A DNA stretch of 64,000 bases from Actinomycetes bacterium (GCA_029782145.1 JAKOVH010000030.1:186001-250000), one strand, 5' to 3'; shown: positions 1-9,320, counted from the stretch's first letter. A program made the numbers and translations. The notes: a model not told the origin generated them from the letters alone.

Positions 1-291
1 CCGTCGGCCAACCGTGACGAGGCCGTGTTCGCCGACCCCATGCGCTTCGACGTCACCCGCTCGCCCAACCCGCACATCGCCTTCGGCTTCGGCACCCACT
101 TCTGCCTGGGCGCGTCGCTGGCTCGGCTCGAGTGCCGGGTGATGTTCGCCGAGCTGCTGCGGCGCCTGCCCGACATCGAGCTGGCCACCGACGAGCCGTT
201 GCGGCGCCGCCCGTCGAACTTCGTGTCGGGCCTGGAGTCGCTGCCCGTCATCTTCACCCCCACCGCACCGGAGGGCCGCACCGATGGCTGA
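1..291 (+). CDS. Cytochrome P450, C-terminal fragment (5' end outside window)
   Basis: The reading frame is open from the first base, so the gene starts upstream of the window. The 96 visible residues contain the P450 heme-binding loop FGFGTHFCLGASLARLE, with the cysteine that ligates heme iron at visible residue 35. The spacing to the C-terminus is normal for soluble bacterial class I P450s. Such enzymes hydroxylate lipophilic substrates using ferredoxin and ferredoxin reductase, neither of which is seen in this window. The stop codon overlaps the start of the next gene by 8 bases, so the two are probably co-translated. The substrate cannot be inferred from this fragment. Confidence 0.95.
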   Translation, partial: PSANRDEAVFADPMRFDVTRSPNPHIAFGFGTHFCLGASLARLECRVMFAELLRRLPDIELATDEPLRRRPSNFVSGLESLPVIFTPTAPEGRTDG

Positions 292-1366
292 CGAGCCTCT
301 CGACATCACCCTGCCCTGGCGCCGAGACCCGGCGGAGGTGGAGGCGGCGCTGCGGCGCTGGGCCCGCGACGTCCGGGGCGAAGGGGCGCAGGTCGCCGAG
401 CTGCGGGTGCCCGACAGCGGCATGGCGAACGACACCGTGCTGTTCCTGCTCGACGACGAGCCGCTGGTCGCCCGGCTCGCCCCCCACCCCGAGGCGCCCT
501 ACCCGACCTTCCCCCGCTTCGACCTGCACTTCCAGCGGCGGGTCCTCGAGCTGGTGCGCGAGCGCACCGAGGTGCCCGTGCCCGAGGTGGTCCACCTCGA
601 GGAGCGCGAGGACTACGTCGGGGTGCCGTTCCTCGTGGTGCGGGCGGTGGAGGGCGACGTCCCGGGCGACAACCCGCCCTACCTGCTCGACCCCGGCGGC
701 TGGTTCCTGCAGGGCACCCCCGAGCAGTGGGCGACGCTCGAGCGCACCACCATCGAGGTGCTGGTGGCCCTGCACCGCATCGCCGCCGCCGACGACGACA
801 CCGCCTTCCTGCACCACGACCTTCCCGGCGACACCGCCCTCGCCCGCCAGCTCGCCCACCAGCGCGAGTACTACGACTGGGCCCGCGACGGGCGCACCAT
901 CCCGGTGCTGGAGCGGGCCCTCGAGCGGCTCGAGGCCACCCTGCCGGACAACTCCAAGGCGGTGCTGAACTGGGGCGACAGCCGGCCCGGCAACATCATC
1001 TACCGCGACTTCGCGCCCGTCGCCGTGCTCGACTGGGAGATGGCCACCGCCGGCCCGCCCGAGGTCGACCTGGCCTGGGTGACGTTCTTCCAGCGGTTCT
1101 TCGCCAGCATGGCCGAGCAGTACGGGCTGCCGCCGGTGCCCGCCATGTTCCACCCCGACGAGACGGTGACCACCTACGAGGCCCTGTCGGGCGAGAAGCT
1201 CGACCGGCTGGCGTGGTACGAGGCCTTCGCCGGCCTGCGCTTCGGCATCATCCTGGCCCGGATCAGCCTGCGCAGCATCGCCTTCGGCGTGCAGGAGGAG
1301 CCGGCCGACCCCGACGACCTGGTGATGTTCGCCCCGCTGCTCGACCGGCTGGTGCAGGAGATCTGA
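284..1366 (+). CDS. APH/ACAD10-like phosphotransferase family protein
   Basis: This 360-residue protein has the aminoglycoside-phosphotransferase kinase fold. The usual catalytic-loop motif HGDxxxxN appears here as NWGDSRPGN (residues 229-237), so Trp stands where His is normal, while the catalytic Asp (D232) and Asn are kept. The metal-binding Asp follows in DWE (D250). In actinobacteria this subfamily sits beside acyl-CoA dehydrogenases and P450s and is thought to phosphorylate hydroxyacyl compounds, as in ACAD10/11, rather than antibiotics. The ATG lies inside the end of the P450 gene and the next gene begins one base after its stop, so it belongs to a four-gene operon. The exact substrate is unknown. 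Confidence 0.85.
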   Translation: MADEPLDITLPWRRDPAEVEAALRRWARDVRGEGAQVAELRVPDSGMANDTVLFLLDDEPLVARLAPHPEAPYPTFPRFDLHFQRRVLELVRERTEVPVPEVVHLEEREDYVGVPFLVVRAVEGDVPGDNPPYLLDPGGWFLQGTPEQWATLERTTIEVLVALHRIAAADDDTAFLHHDLPGDTALARQLAHQREYYDWARDGRTIPVLERALERLEATLPDNSKAVLNWGDSRPGNIIYRDFAPVAVLDWEMATAGPPEVDLAWVTFFQRFFASMAEQYGLPPVPAMFHPDETVTTYEALSGEKLDRLAWYEAFAGLRFGIILARISLRSIAFGVQEEPADPDDLVMFAPLLDRLVQEI

Positions 1367-1367
1367 C

Positions 1368-2366
1368 GTGCGCGCCGCGGCCCTGACCGTCGACCACGGC
1401 TTCGCCGTGGTCGACCTGCCCGAGCCCACGCCCTCGCCCGCCGACCTGGTGCTGCGGGTGGCGGCCTGCGGCATCTGCGGCTCCGACCTGAAGGCCCACG
1501 CCTTCCTGCCCGGCGGCACCGTGCTCGGCCACGAGTACTGCGGTGAGGTCGTCGCCGTGGGCGCCGAGGCCGGTGAGCAGGGCTGGCGGGAGGGCGCCTT
1601 CGTGGCGGCCATGCCGCTCGCCTCGTGCGGGCGCTGCCGGTGGTGCGTCGGCGGCCACCCCAACCACTGCGCCGCCTTCGACCCGCAGGGGGTGGGCGGG
1701 GCGCCGGGCGCCTTCGCCGAGTACGTGCGCGTCCCGGCCGCGTCCGCCGTCCGCCTCGATCCCGTCCTCGGCGACGCCGGCGCTCTCGTCGAGCCGTTGG
1801 CCGTCGGGCTGCACACGGCGCGGGCGGCCGACGTCCGCCCCGGCGACCGGGCGCTCGTGATCGGGGGCGGCAACGTGGGCGCGGCCGTGTCGACGTGGCT
1901 GCGCCGGCTGGGCGCGACCGAGGTGGTGGTCAGCGACCCGTCGGCCACCCGGCGCGACAGCGCCCACCTGTTCGGCGCCACCGACGTGCACGACCCGGCC
2001 GAGGGCCCGCTGCCCGGCGGGTTCGACGTCGCCGTCGAGTGCGTCGGCGCGCCGGGCCTGGTCCAAGCGGCCATCGACGCCGTCGGGCCCCTCGGGCGGG
2101 TGGTGGTCGCCGGGGTGTGCACCGTGCCCGACGAGATCGTGCCGCTCGGCGCCGTCCTCAAGGAGGTGGAGGTTCGCTTCGCCGTCTACTACGGCTTCGA
2201 CGAGTTCGCCGCCTCCGCCGCGCTGCTCGCCGACGGCGGCGTCGACCCGTCGGTGTTCGTCACCCGGCGCGTCGGCCTCGACGGGGTCGGCGACGCCTTC
2301 CGTGCCCTGTTGGCCACCTCGACCGATCGCAAGATCCTCGTCACACCGAACACGGAGGTCCGGTGA
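1368..2366 (+). CDS. Zinc-dependent alcohol dehydrogenase (medium-chain MDR family)
   Basis: This 332-residue NAD(P)-dependent dehydrogenase has the classical zinc MDR layout. The catalytic-zinc motif CGICGSD is followed by GHEYCGEV, then a cysteine-rich structural-zinc lobe (CGRCRWC followed by HPNHC), and a Rossmann domain starting at GGGNVGAA. It resembles the threonine/sorbitol dehydrogenase branch. It would oxidise a secondary or primary alcohol, plausibly the product of the adjacent P450. The GTG start lies one base after the stop of the preceding gene, and the next gene starts one base after its own stop. The family is secure; the substrate is not. Confidence 0.92.
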   Translation: MRAAALTVDHGFAVVDLPEPTPSPADLVLRVAACGICGSDLKAHAFLPGGTVLGHEYCGEVVAVGAEAGEQGWREGAFVAAMPLASCGRCRWCVGGHPNHCAAFDPQGVGGAPGAFAEYVRVPAASAVRLDPVLGDAGALVEPLAVGLHTARAADVRPGDRALVIGGGNVGAAVSTWLRRLGATEVVVSDPSATRRDSAHLFGATDVHDPAEGPLPGGFDVAVECVGAPGLVQAAIDAVGPLGRVVVAGVCTVPDEIVPLGAVLKEVEVRFAVYYGFDEFAASAALLADGGVDPSVFVTRRVGLDGVGDAFRALLATSTDRKILVTPNTEVR

Positions 2367-2367
2367 C

Positions 2368-3483
2368 GTGCTGAGCCCCTTCGACGACTACCCGATCCAC
2401 CCCGGCGCCGACCCCATCGCCCACCCGGCGACGGGCGACCCCAACCACTACGACCGCTACTGGTTCAACGGCCACCAGAAGGACGGCGAGTTCTACTTCG
2501 GCGCCGCCATGGGCCACTACCCGGTGCGTGGCGTCATCGACGCCGCCTTCAGCATCGTGCTCGACGGCGTGGAGCACTCGGTGTTCGCCTCGGGCCGCAT
2601 GCCCCTCGACCGGTCCACCGCCGTGGGCCCGCTGCGCATCGAGGTGCTCGAGCCCATGCGGGTGGTCCGCTACGTGGTCGAGCCCAACGAGCACGGCATC
2701 AGCTGCGACCTCACCTTCCGGGCCACCACGGTGGCGGTCGAGGAGCCCCGCCAGCGCATCGTCTCCCCACAGGGCACGCTCGCCATGGACCACACCCGGC
2801 TCACCCAGTGGGGCGTGTGGGAGGGCACCGTCACCGTCGACGGCACCGAGGTGCGCATCGACCCGTCGCAGGTGCCCGGCACCCGCGACCGCTCGTGGGG
2901 GATGCGCCCCGCCGGCCCGCAGGTGCCGACCAACTGGGAGCCGAAGATGCCCAACGCCTTCTGGCTGTGGGCCCCGCTGCACTTCGAGGACCGCTACACC
3001 CACCTGGCCCTGCACGAGCACCCCGACGGCCGCCGTTGGCTGGAGACGGCGCTGGTGCTCGACCCCATGCCCGCCGGGGCGGCACCGTGGAGCACCGAAG
3101 GGGTGCGGGAGTGCTCCCGCATCCGCCACGAGCTGGTGTGGCAGCCCGGCACCCGGGAGATCGCCAGCGCCACCCTGCGCTTCGAGGACCCGCTCGAGGG
3201 CGAGGTCACCATCGAGCTGGAGAAGAAGTTCACGTTCCGGATGCGGGGCATCGGCTACAGCCACCCCTACTGGACCCACGGCAGCAACCACGGCGAGCTC
3301 GAGACGGGGCGGGAGTCGATCAAGCTCGACGACTTCGACCCGACCGACTTCTTCTCCCTCCACCTGCAGAACCTGGTGGTGGCGCGCATGGGCGACCGCA
3401 CGGGCATCGGCGTGCTCGAGCAGGCCTGCTTCGGGCCCCACGAGCCGTCGGGCCTCACCGGCCTCAACGACGGCCACCCCTAG
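2368..3483 (+). CDS. CrtC-like / lipocalin-type protein of unknown function
   Basis: The product has 371 residues, starting at a GTG that follows the dehydrogenase stop by one base; the frame is open further upstream, but that part overlaps the dehydrogenase gene. It lacks obvious cofactor motifs and is rich in beta-strand-like stretches. A DRSWG motif and many Trp/His residues recall the hydroxyneurosporene synthase (CrtC)/AttH-like fold, which handles isoprenoid or lipid substrates. The gene at 28020-28994 carries the same RDRSWG signature and is probably a distant paralogue. As last gene of the P450/APH/dehydrogenase operon it may act as a hydratase or lipid-binding partner, but this is a guess. 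A strong hairpin follows the stop. Confidence 0.75.
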   Translation: MLSPFDDYPIHPGADPIAHPATGDPNHYDRYWFNGHQKDGEFYFGAAMGHYPVRGVIDAAFSIVLDGVEHSVFASGRMPLDRSTAVGPLRIEVLEPMRVVRYVVEPNEHGISCDLTFRATTVAVEEPRQRIVSPQGTLAMDHTRLTQWGVWEGTVTVDGTEVRIDPSQVPGTRDRSWGMRPAGPQVPTNWEPKMPNAFWLWAPLHFEDRYTHLALHEHPDGRRWLETALVLDPMPAGAAPWSTEGVRECSRIRHELVWQPGTREIASATLRFEDPLEGEVTIELEKKFTFRMRGIGYSHPYWTHGSNHGELETGRESIKLDDFDPTDFFSLHLQNLVVARMGDRTGIGVLEQACFGPHEPSGLTGLNDGHP

Positions 3484-3519
3484 ACGACGCAGTCGTTCCG
3501 CCCTCGGCTGGCGGCTTTG

Positions 3520-3573
3520 CGTTCTGGTGGAGGTTTGGCCCCGGATTCCCCAGGGCAGACCTCCACCAGAACG
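3520..3573. terminator. Family A palindrome, copy 1, between convergent genes
   Basis: The outer arms read GTTCTGGTGGAGGT and ACCTCCACCAGAAC. It lies 37 bases after the stop of the CrtC-like gene and 37 bases before the stop of the convergent SDR gene. The position suggests bidirectional termination, although there is no T-tract. It is one of six copies in the window. Confidence 0.75.
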
Positions 3574-3609
3574 GGGGGAGAGGGGCGGCCGGCTCCGACC
3601 ACCTCGGGC

Positions 3610-4443
3610 TCAGGAGCGCTCCATGCGGTCGAAGGCGGCGTCGATGGCGTCGCGCCGCTGCTGCCAGACCGGGCGATGGCTGCCGTGGGTGAGGCAGTAG
3701 GGCTCGTCCGCCTCGAGGTCGGCCCACAGGTTGCGGATGGCGTGCTCGGCGGTGGCCAGGTCGCCGTCGCCCATGGGCGCGCTCGCCAGCATGGCCTCGA
3801 GGTCCTCCTGGCGCAGCACCGACTCGCCCAGGTCGGCCGGGCGGGCGGCCGCGCTCGACTCGAGGTGGCGGGTCATCATGCCGCCAGGGAACAGCACGGT
3901 CACGCCGATGCCCTCGGCGGCCAGCTCCAGGCGCAGCGTCTCGCCGAAGCCCATCACCGCGAACTTCGTCGTCTGGTAGCCGGCCAGGCGCACCGACGGC
4001 GCCAGCACGCTCGACGACGCCGTCAGCACGATGCGCCGGAAGCCGCCGCGCTCCCGGATCATCGGCAGGAACTCCCGCACGGTGCGCACGCTGCCGCCGA
4101 CGTTGACGTTGAGCAGCCACTGCCAGTCCTGCTCGGTCAGGGCGTCGACCGCGCCGAACTGCTGCACGCCGACGTTGGCGCACAGCACGTCGCACCCGCC
4201 GAGGGTCGCGCGCACGTGCTCGGCGCCGGCCGCGACCGAGGCGGCGTCGCCCACGTCGACCCGGGCCGAGGTGGACGCCACGCCGTGGGCCTCGGCCACC
4301 TCGGTGGCGGTGCGGGCGGCGGCGTCGCCGTCGATGTCGAGGGCGGCGACGGCGAACCCTTTGCCGGCGAAGAGGTTGCACAGGGCGGCGCCGAGGCCGG
4401 AGCCGCCGCCGGTGACGACGGCGACCTGCGGGGAGCTGGTCAT
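3610..4443 (-). CDS. SDR family NAD(P)-dependent oxidoreductase
   Basis: This 277-residue classical short-chain dehydrogenase/reductase has the cofactor motif TGGGSGLG at residues 11-18, catalytic serines around 143-145 and the YQTTK active-site motif with Y156 and K160. It would interconvert an alcohol and a ketone. The start ATG has a clear ribosome-binding site (GGAGGT). It follows the SnoaL-like gene on the same strand after 58 bases, so the two are probably one transcript read from the promoter near 4990. Its 3' end faces the P450 operon across a palindromic terminator. The substrate is unknown. Confidence 0.93.
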   Translation of the reverse strand: MTSSPQVAVVTGGGSGLGAALCNLFAGKGFAVAALDIDGDAAARTATEVAEAHGVASTSARVDVGDAASVAAGAEHVRATLGGCDVLCANVGVQQFGAVDALTEQDWQWLLNVNVGGSVRTVREFLPMIRERGGFRRIVLTASSSVLAPSVRLAGYQTTKFAVMGFGETLRLELAAEGIGVTVLFPGGMMTRHLESSAAARPADLGESVLRQEDLEAMLASAPMGDGDLATAEHAIRNLWADLEADEPYCLTHGSHRPVWQQRRDAIDAAFDRMERS

Positions 4444-4501
4444 CGGGTGGGACCTCCGGGGTGCGGGAGCGACGACGGGCGGTCGTGGCCGGTCGGGCGG
4501 A

Positions 4502-4939
4502 TCAGAACGGGTCGACCCGGAGCCGCTCGAGGCGGGTGCGGGCGATGCGCCAGGCGCCGTCCTCGACCCGGTACTCCTCGTGGTAGTGGCCGTAGCCCTT
4601 GAGGCCCCACGTGGTGCCGTCGTCCTTCGGGAACTCGACGTAGTCGAACATGGCCCAGATGCCCCGCGCCGTGCCCTCGCCCGTGATCTCGATCTCGGGC
4701 ATGTGGCCGTGGTGCGTGGTGGTCGTGCCGGTGAGCGCCGTGCTGACGGCGCGCACGATCTCGTCCCGGCCGTGGTTCACCATGTCGGCCTCGGGGATCT
4801 CCATGACGCAGTCGGTGGCGAACACCTGCGCCCACTCGTCCCACTGCTTGGTGTCCATCAGCCGGAAGTAGCGCGCCTTGAGCTGCGTGATCGCCTCGAT
4901 CGCCACGAGCCGGTCGATCTGGGCCTGCAGGTCGGTCAT
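4502..4939 (-). CDS. SnoaL-like / NTF2-fold protein
   Basis: This 145-residue protein has the SnoaL/ketosteroid-isomerase-like cone-barrel pattern: an N-terminal helix pair ([24 protein letters not shown]), then [15 protein letters not shown], and a C-terminal half ending [16 protein letters not shown]. Such proteins are small hydratases, isomerases or ring-modifying enzymes, and many lack an assigned reaction. The ATG at 4939 is preferred over a TTG at 4963 because GGGGGG lies 4-10 bases upstream of it. The regulatory palindrome at 4983-5000 lies about 44 bases upstream. It shares a transcript with the SDR gene downstream. Confidence 0.85.
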   Translation of the reverse strand: MTDLQAQIDRLVAIEAITQLKARYFRLMDTKQWDEWAQVFATDCVMEIPEADMVNHGRDEIVRAVSTALTGTTTTHHGHMPEIEITGEGTARGIWAMFDYVEFPKDDGTTWGLKGYGHYHEEYRVEDGAWRIARTRLERLRVDPF

Positions 4940-4982
4940 GTCGTCCCCCCGGTGGTCGTGCAACCTGACGAAACTAGCAAAA

Positions 4983-5000
4983 GGTATAGATCTTTACCGG
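4983..5000. promoter_or_regulatory. Variant copy (site 10) of the ATCTAGAT operator
   Basis: GGTATAGATCTTTACC is a degenerate relative of the palindromes found at nine other promoters here. On the minus strand it reads GGTAAAGATCTATACC and is followed 8 bases later by TAGTTT, a plausible -10 box for the SnoaL-like gene. Confidence 0.5.
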
Positions 5001-5026
5001 CCGGCGGGCCATCGGGCGCGGGTGCG

Positions 5027-5503
5027 TCAGCGGTCGCCGGCGGCCCAGCGCGCCTCGGTGGTCGAGCGGTACTCCTCGGACAGGTCGAGGACCGAGTCGG
5101 GGAGCTCGCCCCCGGCCAGGTCGGCCACGGTCGTGGTCTCCAGCACCCGTCGCAGGCTGGCGCGCACCGCCATCCACACCACGGGCAGCTGCTCGGCGGC
5201 GCCCTTGTACGACATGGCGCTCAGGCTCTGGTCGCGCACCTCGGCCAGCGGGCCGTCGACGGCGCGGAAGATGTCGGCCAGGGTGATCTCGGCGGCGGGC
5301 CGTCCCAGCTCGAAGCCGCCCTCGGGCCCCCGTTGGCTGCGCACGATGCGGACCCGGCGCAGCTCCCGCATGATGTCGCGCAGGAAGGTGAGGGGGATGT
5401 CCTGGGCGGCGGCGATGTGCTCGGCCTTCACCGGGCCCTCGCCGGCCGCGGCCAGCTCGGCCACGGCCCGGATGGCGTAGTCGACCTTCGCGGGGATCCG
5501 CAC
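5027..5503 (-). CDS. Rrf2-family transcriptional regulator without cluster cysteines
   Basis: This 158-residue protein starts at GTG ([16 protein letters not shown]) and has the Rrf2 winged-helix pattern: recognition-helix region [15 protein letters not shown] at about residues 37-50, then the wing [15 protein letters not shown]. There is no cysteine anywhere in the protein, so it cannot bind the Fe-S cluster of IscR/NsrR relatives. In Firmicutes the cysteine-free Rrf2 protein CymR represses cysteine-biosynthesis genes. The divergent position next to cysD-cysNC-cysQ points to the same job here, by inference. The longer reading frame up to 5554 has no better start signal. Confidence 0.88.
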   Translation of the reverse strand: MRIPAKVDYAIRAVAELAAAGEGPVKAEHIAAAQDIPLTFLRDIMRELRRVRIVRSQRGPEGGFELGRPAAEITLADIFRAVDGPLAEVRDQSLSAMSYKGAAEQLPVVWMAVRASLRRVLETTTVADLAGGELPDSVLDLSEEYRSTTEARWAAGDR

Positions 5504-5581
5504 CGCCGCAGTCTGCCACCCGCCCCGCCACCCACCCTCACCACCCCTCAGCACCGTCTGCCGCCCACCCCCACAACCCTT

Positions 5582-5627
5582 CGCTGGCTCGATCCATCAC
5601 CTCATGAGGTGATGGATCGAGCCAGCG
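5582..5627. repeat. Perfect 46-bp palindrome between rrf2 and cysD
   Basis: Two 23-bp arms (CGCTGGCTCGATCCATCACC plus TCA, and its exact complement) meet with no loop. It sits between two divergent genes, so unlike the other long palindromes in the window it does not follow a stop codon. It could be a large operator, a cruciform-forming site or a repeated element. Confidence 0.9.
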
Positions 5628-5640
5628 GTGGGTGGGGTAA

Positions 5641-5664
5641 GGTGAGTTTGTCGGGTAACTCACC
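5641..5664. promoter_or_regulatory. Inverted repeat, candidate Rrf2 operator upstream of cysD
   Basis: GGTGAGTT and AACTCACC are separated by 8 bases and end 19 bases before the cysD start codon. A possible -10 box (TAAGGT, 5638-5643) overlaps the left arm, so a bound protein would block initiation. The link to the neighbouring Rrf2 protein is inferred. Confidence 0.6.
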
Positions 5665-5683
5665 TCACAATTCGGGGGGCGCG

Positions 5684-6583
5684 GTGGCGTCACTGACCCA
5701 TCTCCAGCGGCTCGAGGCCGAGAGCATCCAGATCTTCCGCGAGGCCGTCTCGGAGTCCGAGAAGCCGGTGATGCTCTACTCCGTCGGCAAGGACAGCTCG
5801 GTCATGCTGCACCTGGCCATGAAGGCGTTCTACCCGTCGGTGCCGCCGTTCCCGCTGCTGCACGTCGACACCACCTGGAAGTTCCAGGCGATGTACGAGT
5901 TCCGCGACCGCACTGCGCAGAAGCTCGGCATCGAGCTGCTCGTGCACCAGAACCCCGACTGCATCCAGAAGGGCATCAACCCGTTCGACCACGGCTCGGC
6001 GGTGCACACCGACATGTGGAAGACCGAGGGCCTCAAGCAGGCGCTCGAGAAGTGGGGCTTCGACCTGGCCTTCGGCGGCGCCCGCCGCGACGAGGAGAAG
6101 TCCCGGGCCAAGGAGCGGGTCTTCTCCATCCGCTCGGCCCAGCACCGGTGGGACCCGAAGTCGCAGCGGCCCGAGCTGTGGCGGCTCTACAACGCCCGCA
6201 AGCAGCCGGGGGAGAGCGTGCGGGTGTTCCCGCTGTCGAACTGGACCGAGCTCGACGTGTGGCAATACATCCACCGTGAGCAGATCGAGATCGTGCCGCT
6301 CTACTTCGCCGCCCCCCGCCCGGTCGTCGAGCGCGACGGCACGTTGATCATGGTCGACGACGACCGCATGCCCGTCGAGCCCGACGAGATCACCATGCGC
6401 AGCGTGCGGTTCCGCACCCTCGGGTGCTACCCGCTCACCGGCGCCATCGAGTCCGAGGCCGACACCCTCACCGGCATCATCCAGGAGATGCTGCTCACCA
6501 CCAGCTCCGAGCGGCAGGGCCGGGTGATCGACCACGACTCCACCGGCTCGATGGAGAAGAAGAAGCAGGAGGGGTACTTCTAG
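5684..6583 (+). CDS. cysD: Sulfate adenylyltransferase subunit 2 (CysD)
   Basis: This 299-residue protein is the ATP-pyrophosphatase subunit of ATP sulfurylase, which adenylates sulfate to APS together with CysN. The PP-loop SVGKDS is at residues 33-38, followed by typical CysD blocks ([44 protein letters not shown]) and the terminal [10 protein letters not shown]. The length matches the family. GTG at 5684 is chosen because the conserved N-terminus ([17 protein letters not shown]) begins there and GGGGGG lies just upstream; the frame is open much further upstream but without homology. cysNC starts two bases after the stop. Confidence 0.97.
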   Translation: MASLTHLQRLEAESIQIFREAVSESEKPVMLYSVGKDSSVMLHLAMKAFYPSVPPFPLLHVDTTWKFQAMYEFRDRTAQKLGIELLVHQNPDCIQKGINPFDHGSAVHTDMWKTEGLKQALEKWGFDLAFGGARRDEEKSRAKERVFSIRSAQHRWDPKSQRPELWRLYNARKQPGESVRVFPLSNWTELDVWQYIHREQIEIVPLYFAAPRPVVERDGTLIMVDDDRMPVEPDEITMRSVRFRTLGCYPLTGAIESEADTLTGIIQEMLLTTSSERQGRVIDHDSTGSMEKKKQEGYF

Positions 6584-6585
6584 CC

Positions 6586-8511
6586 ATGGCGCACGCCCAG
6601 AACGACCTCCTCGCCACCGACATCGAGGCGTACCTCGAGCAGCACGAGCACAAGTCGATGTTGCGGTTCATCACCTGCGGCAGCGTCGACGACGGCAAGT
6701 CCACGCTCATCGGCCGCCTGCTCTACGACTCCAAGCTGGTGTTCGAGGACCACCTGGCTGCGCTCGAGTCCGACTCCAAGAAGGTCGGCACCCAGGGCGG
6801 TGAGCTCGACTTCGCCCTCCTCGTCGACGGCCTGGCCGCCGAGCGGGAGCAGGGCATCACCATCGACGTCGCCTACCGCTTCTTCTCCACCGAGCGGCGC
6901 AAGTTCATCGTGGCCGACACGCCGGGCCACGAGCAGTACACGCGCAACATGGTGACGGGCGCCTCCACCGCCGAGGTGGCCGTGATCCTGATCGACGCCC
7001 GCAAGGGCGTGCTCACCCAGACCCGGCGGCACTCCTACCTGGTGTCGCTGCTCGGCATCCGCCACGTGCTGCTGGCGATCAACAAGCTCGACCTCGTCGA
7101 CTACTCCGAGGAGGTCTTCCACCGGATCGAGGCGGAGTACCGCGCGTTCGCGGCGGAGATCGGCCTCGAGCACATCGTGTGCGTGCCGCTGTCGGCGCTG
7201 AAGGGCGACAACGTCACCGAGCTGTCGCCCAACACCCCGTGGTACGACGGCCCCACCCTGATCGGCTACCTCGAGACGGTGGAGGTCGAGCGCGACCTCG
7301 ACGAGAAGCCGTTCCGCATGCCCGTGCAGTGGGTGAACCGGCCCGACCTCGACTTCCGGGGCTTCTCGGGCGAGGTTGTGGGCGGCACCGTCCACCCCGG
7401 TGACCGGGTGCGGATCCTGCCCTCCGGCCGAGAGTCCGACGTCACCCGCATCGTCACCGCCGACGGCGACCTCGACGAGGCGGTCACCGGCCAGTCGGTC
7501 ACCATCTGCCTGGCCGACGAGGTCGACGTGTCGCGCGGCGACGTGCTGGCCGCGGCCCAGAGCCCCGCTGGGGTGGCCGACCAGTTCGAGGCCCACATCG
7601 TGTGGATGGCCGAGGAGGAGATGCTCCCGGGCCGGCCCTACCTGCTCAAGCTGGGCACCCGCACGGTGACCGCCACCGTCGCCCAGCCCAAGTACAAGGT
7701 GAACGTCAACACCCTCGAGCACACCGCGGCCCGCACGTTGGAGCTCAACGAGATCGGCGTGTGCAACATCAGCCTCGACCGGCCCGTGCCGTTCGACGCC
7801 TACGTCGACAACCGCGACATGGGCGGGTTCATCCTCATCGACCGGTTCACCAACGCCACGGTGGCCGCCGGCCTGCTGCACTTCGCCCTGCGCCGGGCCG
7901 ACAACGTGCACTGGCAGGCCCTCGAGGTCGACAAGGGCGCCCGCGCCGCGCTGAACGGGCAGCGCCCGGCGCTGCTGTGGTTCACCGGCCTGTCGGGGGC
8001 GGGCAAGTCGACCATCGCCAACATCGTCGAGCAGAAGCTCCACGAGCAGGGCCGCCACACCTACCTGCTCGACGGCGACAACGTCCGCCACGGGCTCAAC
8101 AAGGACCTCGGCTTCACCGACGCCGACCGGGTGGAGAACATCCGGCGGGTGGCCGAGGTGGCCAAGCTCATGGTCGACGCGGGGCTGATCGTGCTGGCGT
8201 CGTTCATCTCTCCCTTCCGCTCCGAGCGCCGCATGGCGCGCGACCTGCTCGACGACGGCGAGTTCGTGGAGGTGTTCGTGGACTCCGGGCTGGATGTGGC
8301 CGAGAGCCGCGACCGCAAGGGGCTCTACGCCAAGGCGCGCCGGGGCGAGCTGGTGAACTTCACCGGCATCGACTCGCCCTACGAGGAGCCCGAGCATCCC
8401 GAGATCCACCTCGACGCCAGCGGCAGCGTGTCGGCCGAGGACGCCGCCGACCAGGTCATCGAGCACCTGCGCCAGGCCGGGTTCATCGCCCCGCTGGCGG
8501 GAGACATCTGA
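6586..8511 (+). CDS. cysNC: Bifunctional sulfate adenylyltransferase GTPase subunit / APS kinase (CysN-CysC fusion)
   Basis: This 641-residue fusion has an N-terminal EF-Tu-like GTPase (residues about 1-430) with G1 GSVDDGKST at 32-40, DTPGHE and NKLD, which drives APS synthesis with CysD. A C-terminal APS kinase (about 445-641) has the P-loop GLSGAGKST at 468-476 and the kinase blocks [15 protein letters not shown] and [10 protein letters not shown], and makes PAPS. Such fusions are common in actinobacteria and some proteobacteria. The ATG is two bases after the cysD stop, and cysQ starts within its stop codon, so the three are one translation-coupled unit. Confidence 0.97.
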   Translation: MAHAQNDLLATDIEAYLEQHEHKSMLRFITCGSVDDGKSTLIGRLLYDSKLVFEDHLAALESDSKKVGTQGGELDFALLVDGLAAEREQGITIDVAYRFFSTERRKFIVADTPGHEQYTRNMVTGASTAEVAVILIDARKGVLTQTRRHSYLVSLLGIRHVLLAINKLDLVDYSEEVFHRIEAEYRAFAAEIGLEHIVCVPLSALKGDNVTELSPNTPWYDGPTLIGYLETVEVERDLDEKPFRMPVQWVNRPDLDFRGFSGEVVGGTVHPGDRVRILPSGRESDVTRIVTADGDLDEAVTGQSVTICLADEVDVSRGDVLAAAQSPAGVADQFEAHIVWMAEEEMLPGRPYLLKLGTRTVTATVAQPKYKVNVNTLEHTAARTLELNEIGVCNISLDRPVPFDAYVDNRDMGGFILIDRFTNATVAAGLLHFALRRADNVHWQALEVDKGARAALNGQRPALLWFTGLSGAGKSTIANIVEQKLHEQGRHTYLLDGDNVRHGLNKDLGFTDADRVENIRRVAEVAKLMVDAGLIVLASFISPFRSERRMARDLLDDGEFVEVFVDSGLDVAESRDRKGLYAKARRGELVNFTGIDSPYEEPEHPEIHLDASGSVSAEDAADQVIEHLRQAGFIAPLAGDI

Positions 8512-9245
8512 TGGCCGACCAGCGCACCACACCCGACGACCACGCGGTCGCCGCCCGGCTGGCCGAGGAGGCGGGCCGCCTGCTGCTGGCCATCCGCGAC
8601 CAGGGCGGGGCCGAGGGCGACCGGCAGTCGAACGAGCTGCTGCTCGCCCGGCTGGCCGAGCTGCGCCCCGGCGACGCCGTGCTCTCGGAGGAGAGCGTCG
8701 ACGACAAGGCCCGCCTCGACGCCGAGCGGGTGTGGATCATCGACCCCCTCGACGGCACCCGCGAGTACGGCGAACCACCCCGCGACGACTGGGCCGTGCA
8801 CGTGGCCCTCACCGCGGGCGGCCGGCCCGTCGCCGGCGCCGTGGCCCTCCCCGGCACGAACCGGGTGCTCTCCACCGCCGAGCCGCCCGCCCTCGCACCG
8901 GCCCACGACGGCCCGCCCCGCCTGGCGGTGTCGCGCACCCGGCCTCCGGCGTGCACCGACCTGCTGGTCGAGGCGCTCGGCGCCACCCTCGTGCCCATGG
9001 GCTCTGCCGGCGCCAAGGCCATGGCCGTGGTGCGCGGCGAGGTCGACGTGTACGCCCACTCCGGTGGCCAGTACGAGTGGGACTCGTGCGCCCCGGTGGC
9101 GGTGGCGGCGGCCGCCGGCCTGCACGTGTCGCGCATCGACGGCTCGCCGCTGGCCTACAACCAGCCCGACCCCTACCTGCCCGACCTGCTCATCTGCCGC
9201 CCGGAGCTGGCCGAACCCGTCCTCGGCGCCCTCGCCCGGACCTGA
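8511..9245 (+). CDS. cysQ: 3'(2'),5'-bisphosphate nucleotidase (CysQ-like)
   Basis: This 244-residue protein belongs to the inositol-monophosphatase fold. Metal-binding motifs are present: SEES around residue 62, DPLDGTREYG from D78, and WDSCAPVAVA near the C-terminus. CysQ hydrolyses 3'-phosphoadenosine-5'-phosphate left over from sulfation or sulfite formation, and its place behind cysNC supports that. The ATG shares one base with the cysNC stop (TGATG). No PAPS reductase or sulfite reductase is in the window, so the operon supplies PAPS and recycles PAP but does not complete sulfide formation here. Confidence 0.93.
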   Translation: MADQRTTPDDHAVAARLAEEAGRLLLAIRDQGGAEGDRQSNELLLARLAELRPGDAVLSEESVDDKARLDAERVWIIDPLDGTREYGEPPRDDWAVHVALTAGGRPVAGAVALPGTNRVLSTAEPPALAPAHDGPPRLAVSRTRPPACTDLLVEALGATLVPMGSAGAKAMAVVRGEVDVYAHSGGQYEWDSCAPVAVAAAAGLHVSRIDGSPLAYNQPDPYLPDLLICRPELAEPVLGALART

Positions 9246-9259
9246 CCCCTCCCTGCGAA

Positions 9260-9304
9260 CCTGCCCGCGCAGCGCACGCCAGAGCGTGCGTTTCCGCGGG
9301 CAGG
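9260..9304. terminator. Hairpin between the cysDNCQ operon and a convergent gene
   Basis: Arms CCTGCCCGCG and CGCGGGCAGG enclose a second stem GCGCACGC/GCGTGCG. It lies 15 bases after the cysQ stop and 17 bases before the stop of the convergent amidohydrolase gene, fitting a shared terminator. No T-tract is present. Confidence 0.75.
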
Positions 9305-9320
9305 AAGCGAAGGGCTCGGG

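Noticed and set aside
254-2161. Antisense 635-codon frame over the APH and dehydrogenase genes
   Set aside because: It mirrors GC-rich coding of the forward genes and lacks any recognisable domain or start signal.
4031-5683. Extended frame upstream of cysD
   Set aside because: It would cover two other genes and a palindrome, and the sequence has no homology; CysD starts at 5684 by its conserved N-terminus.
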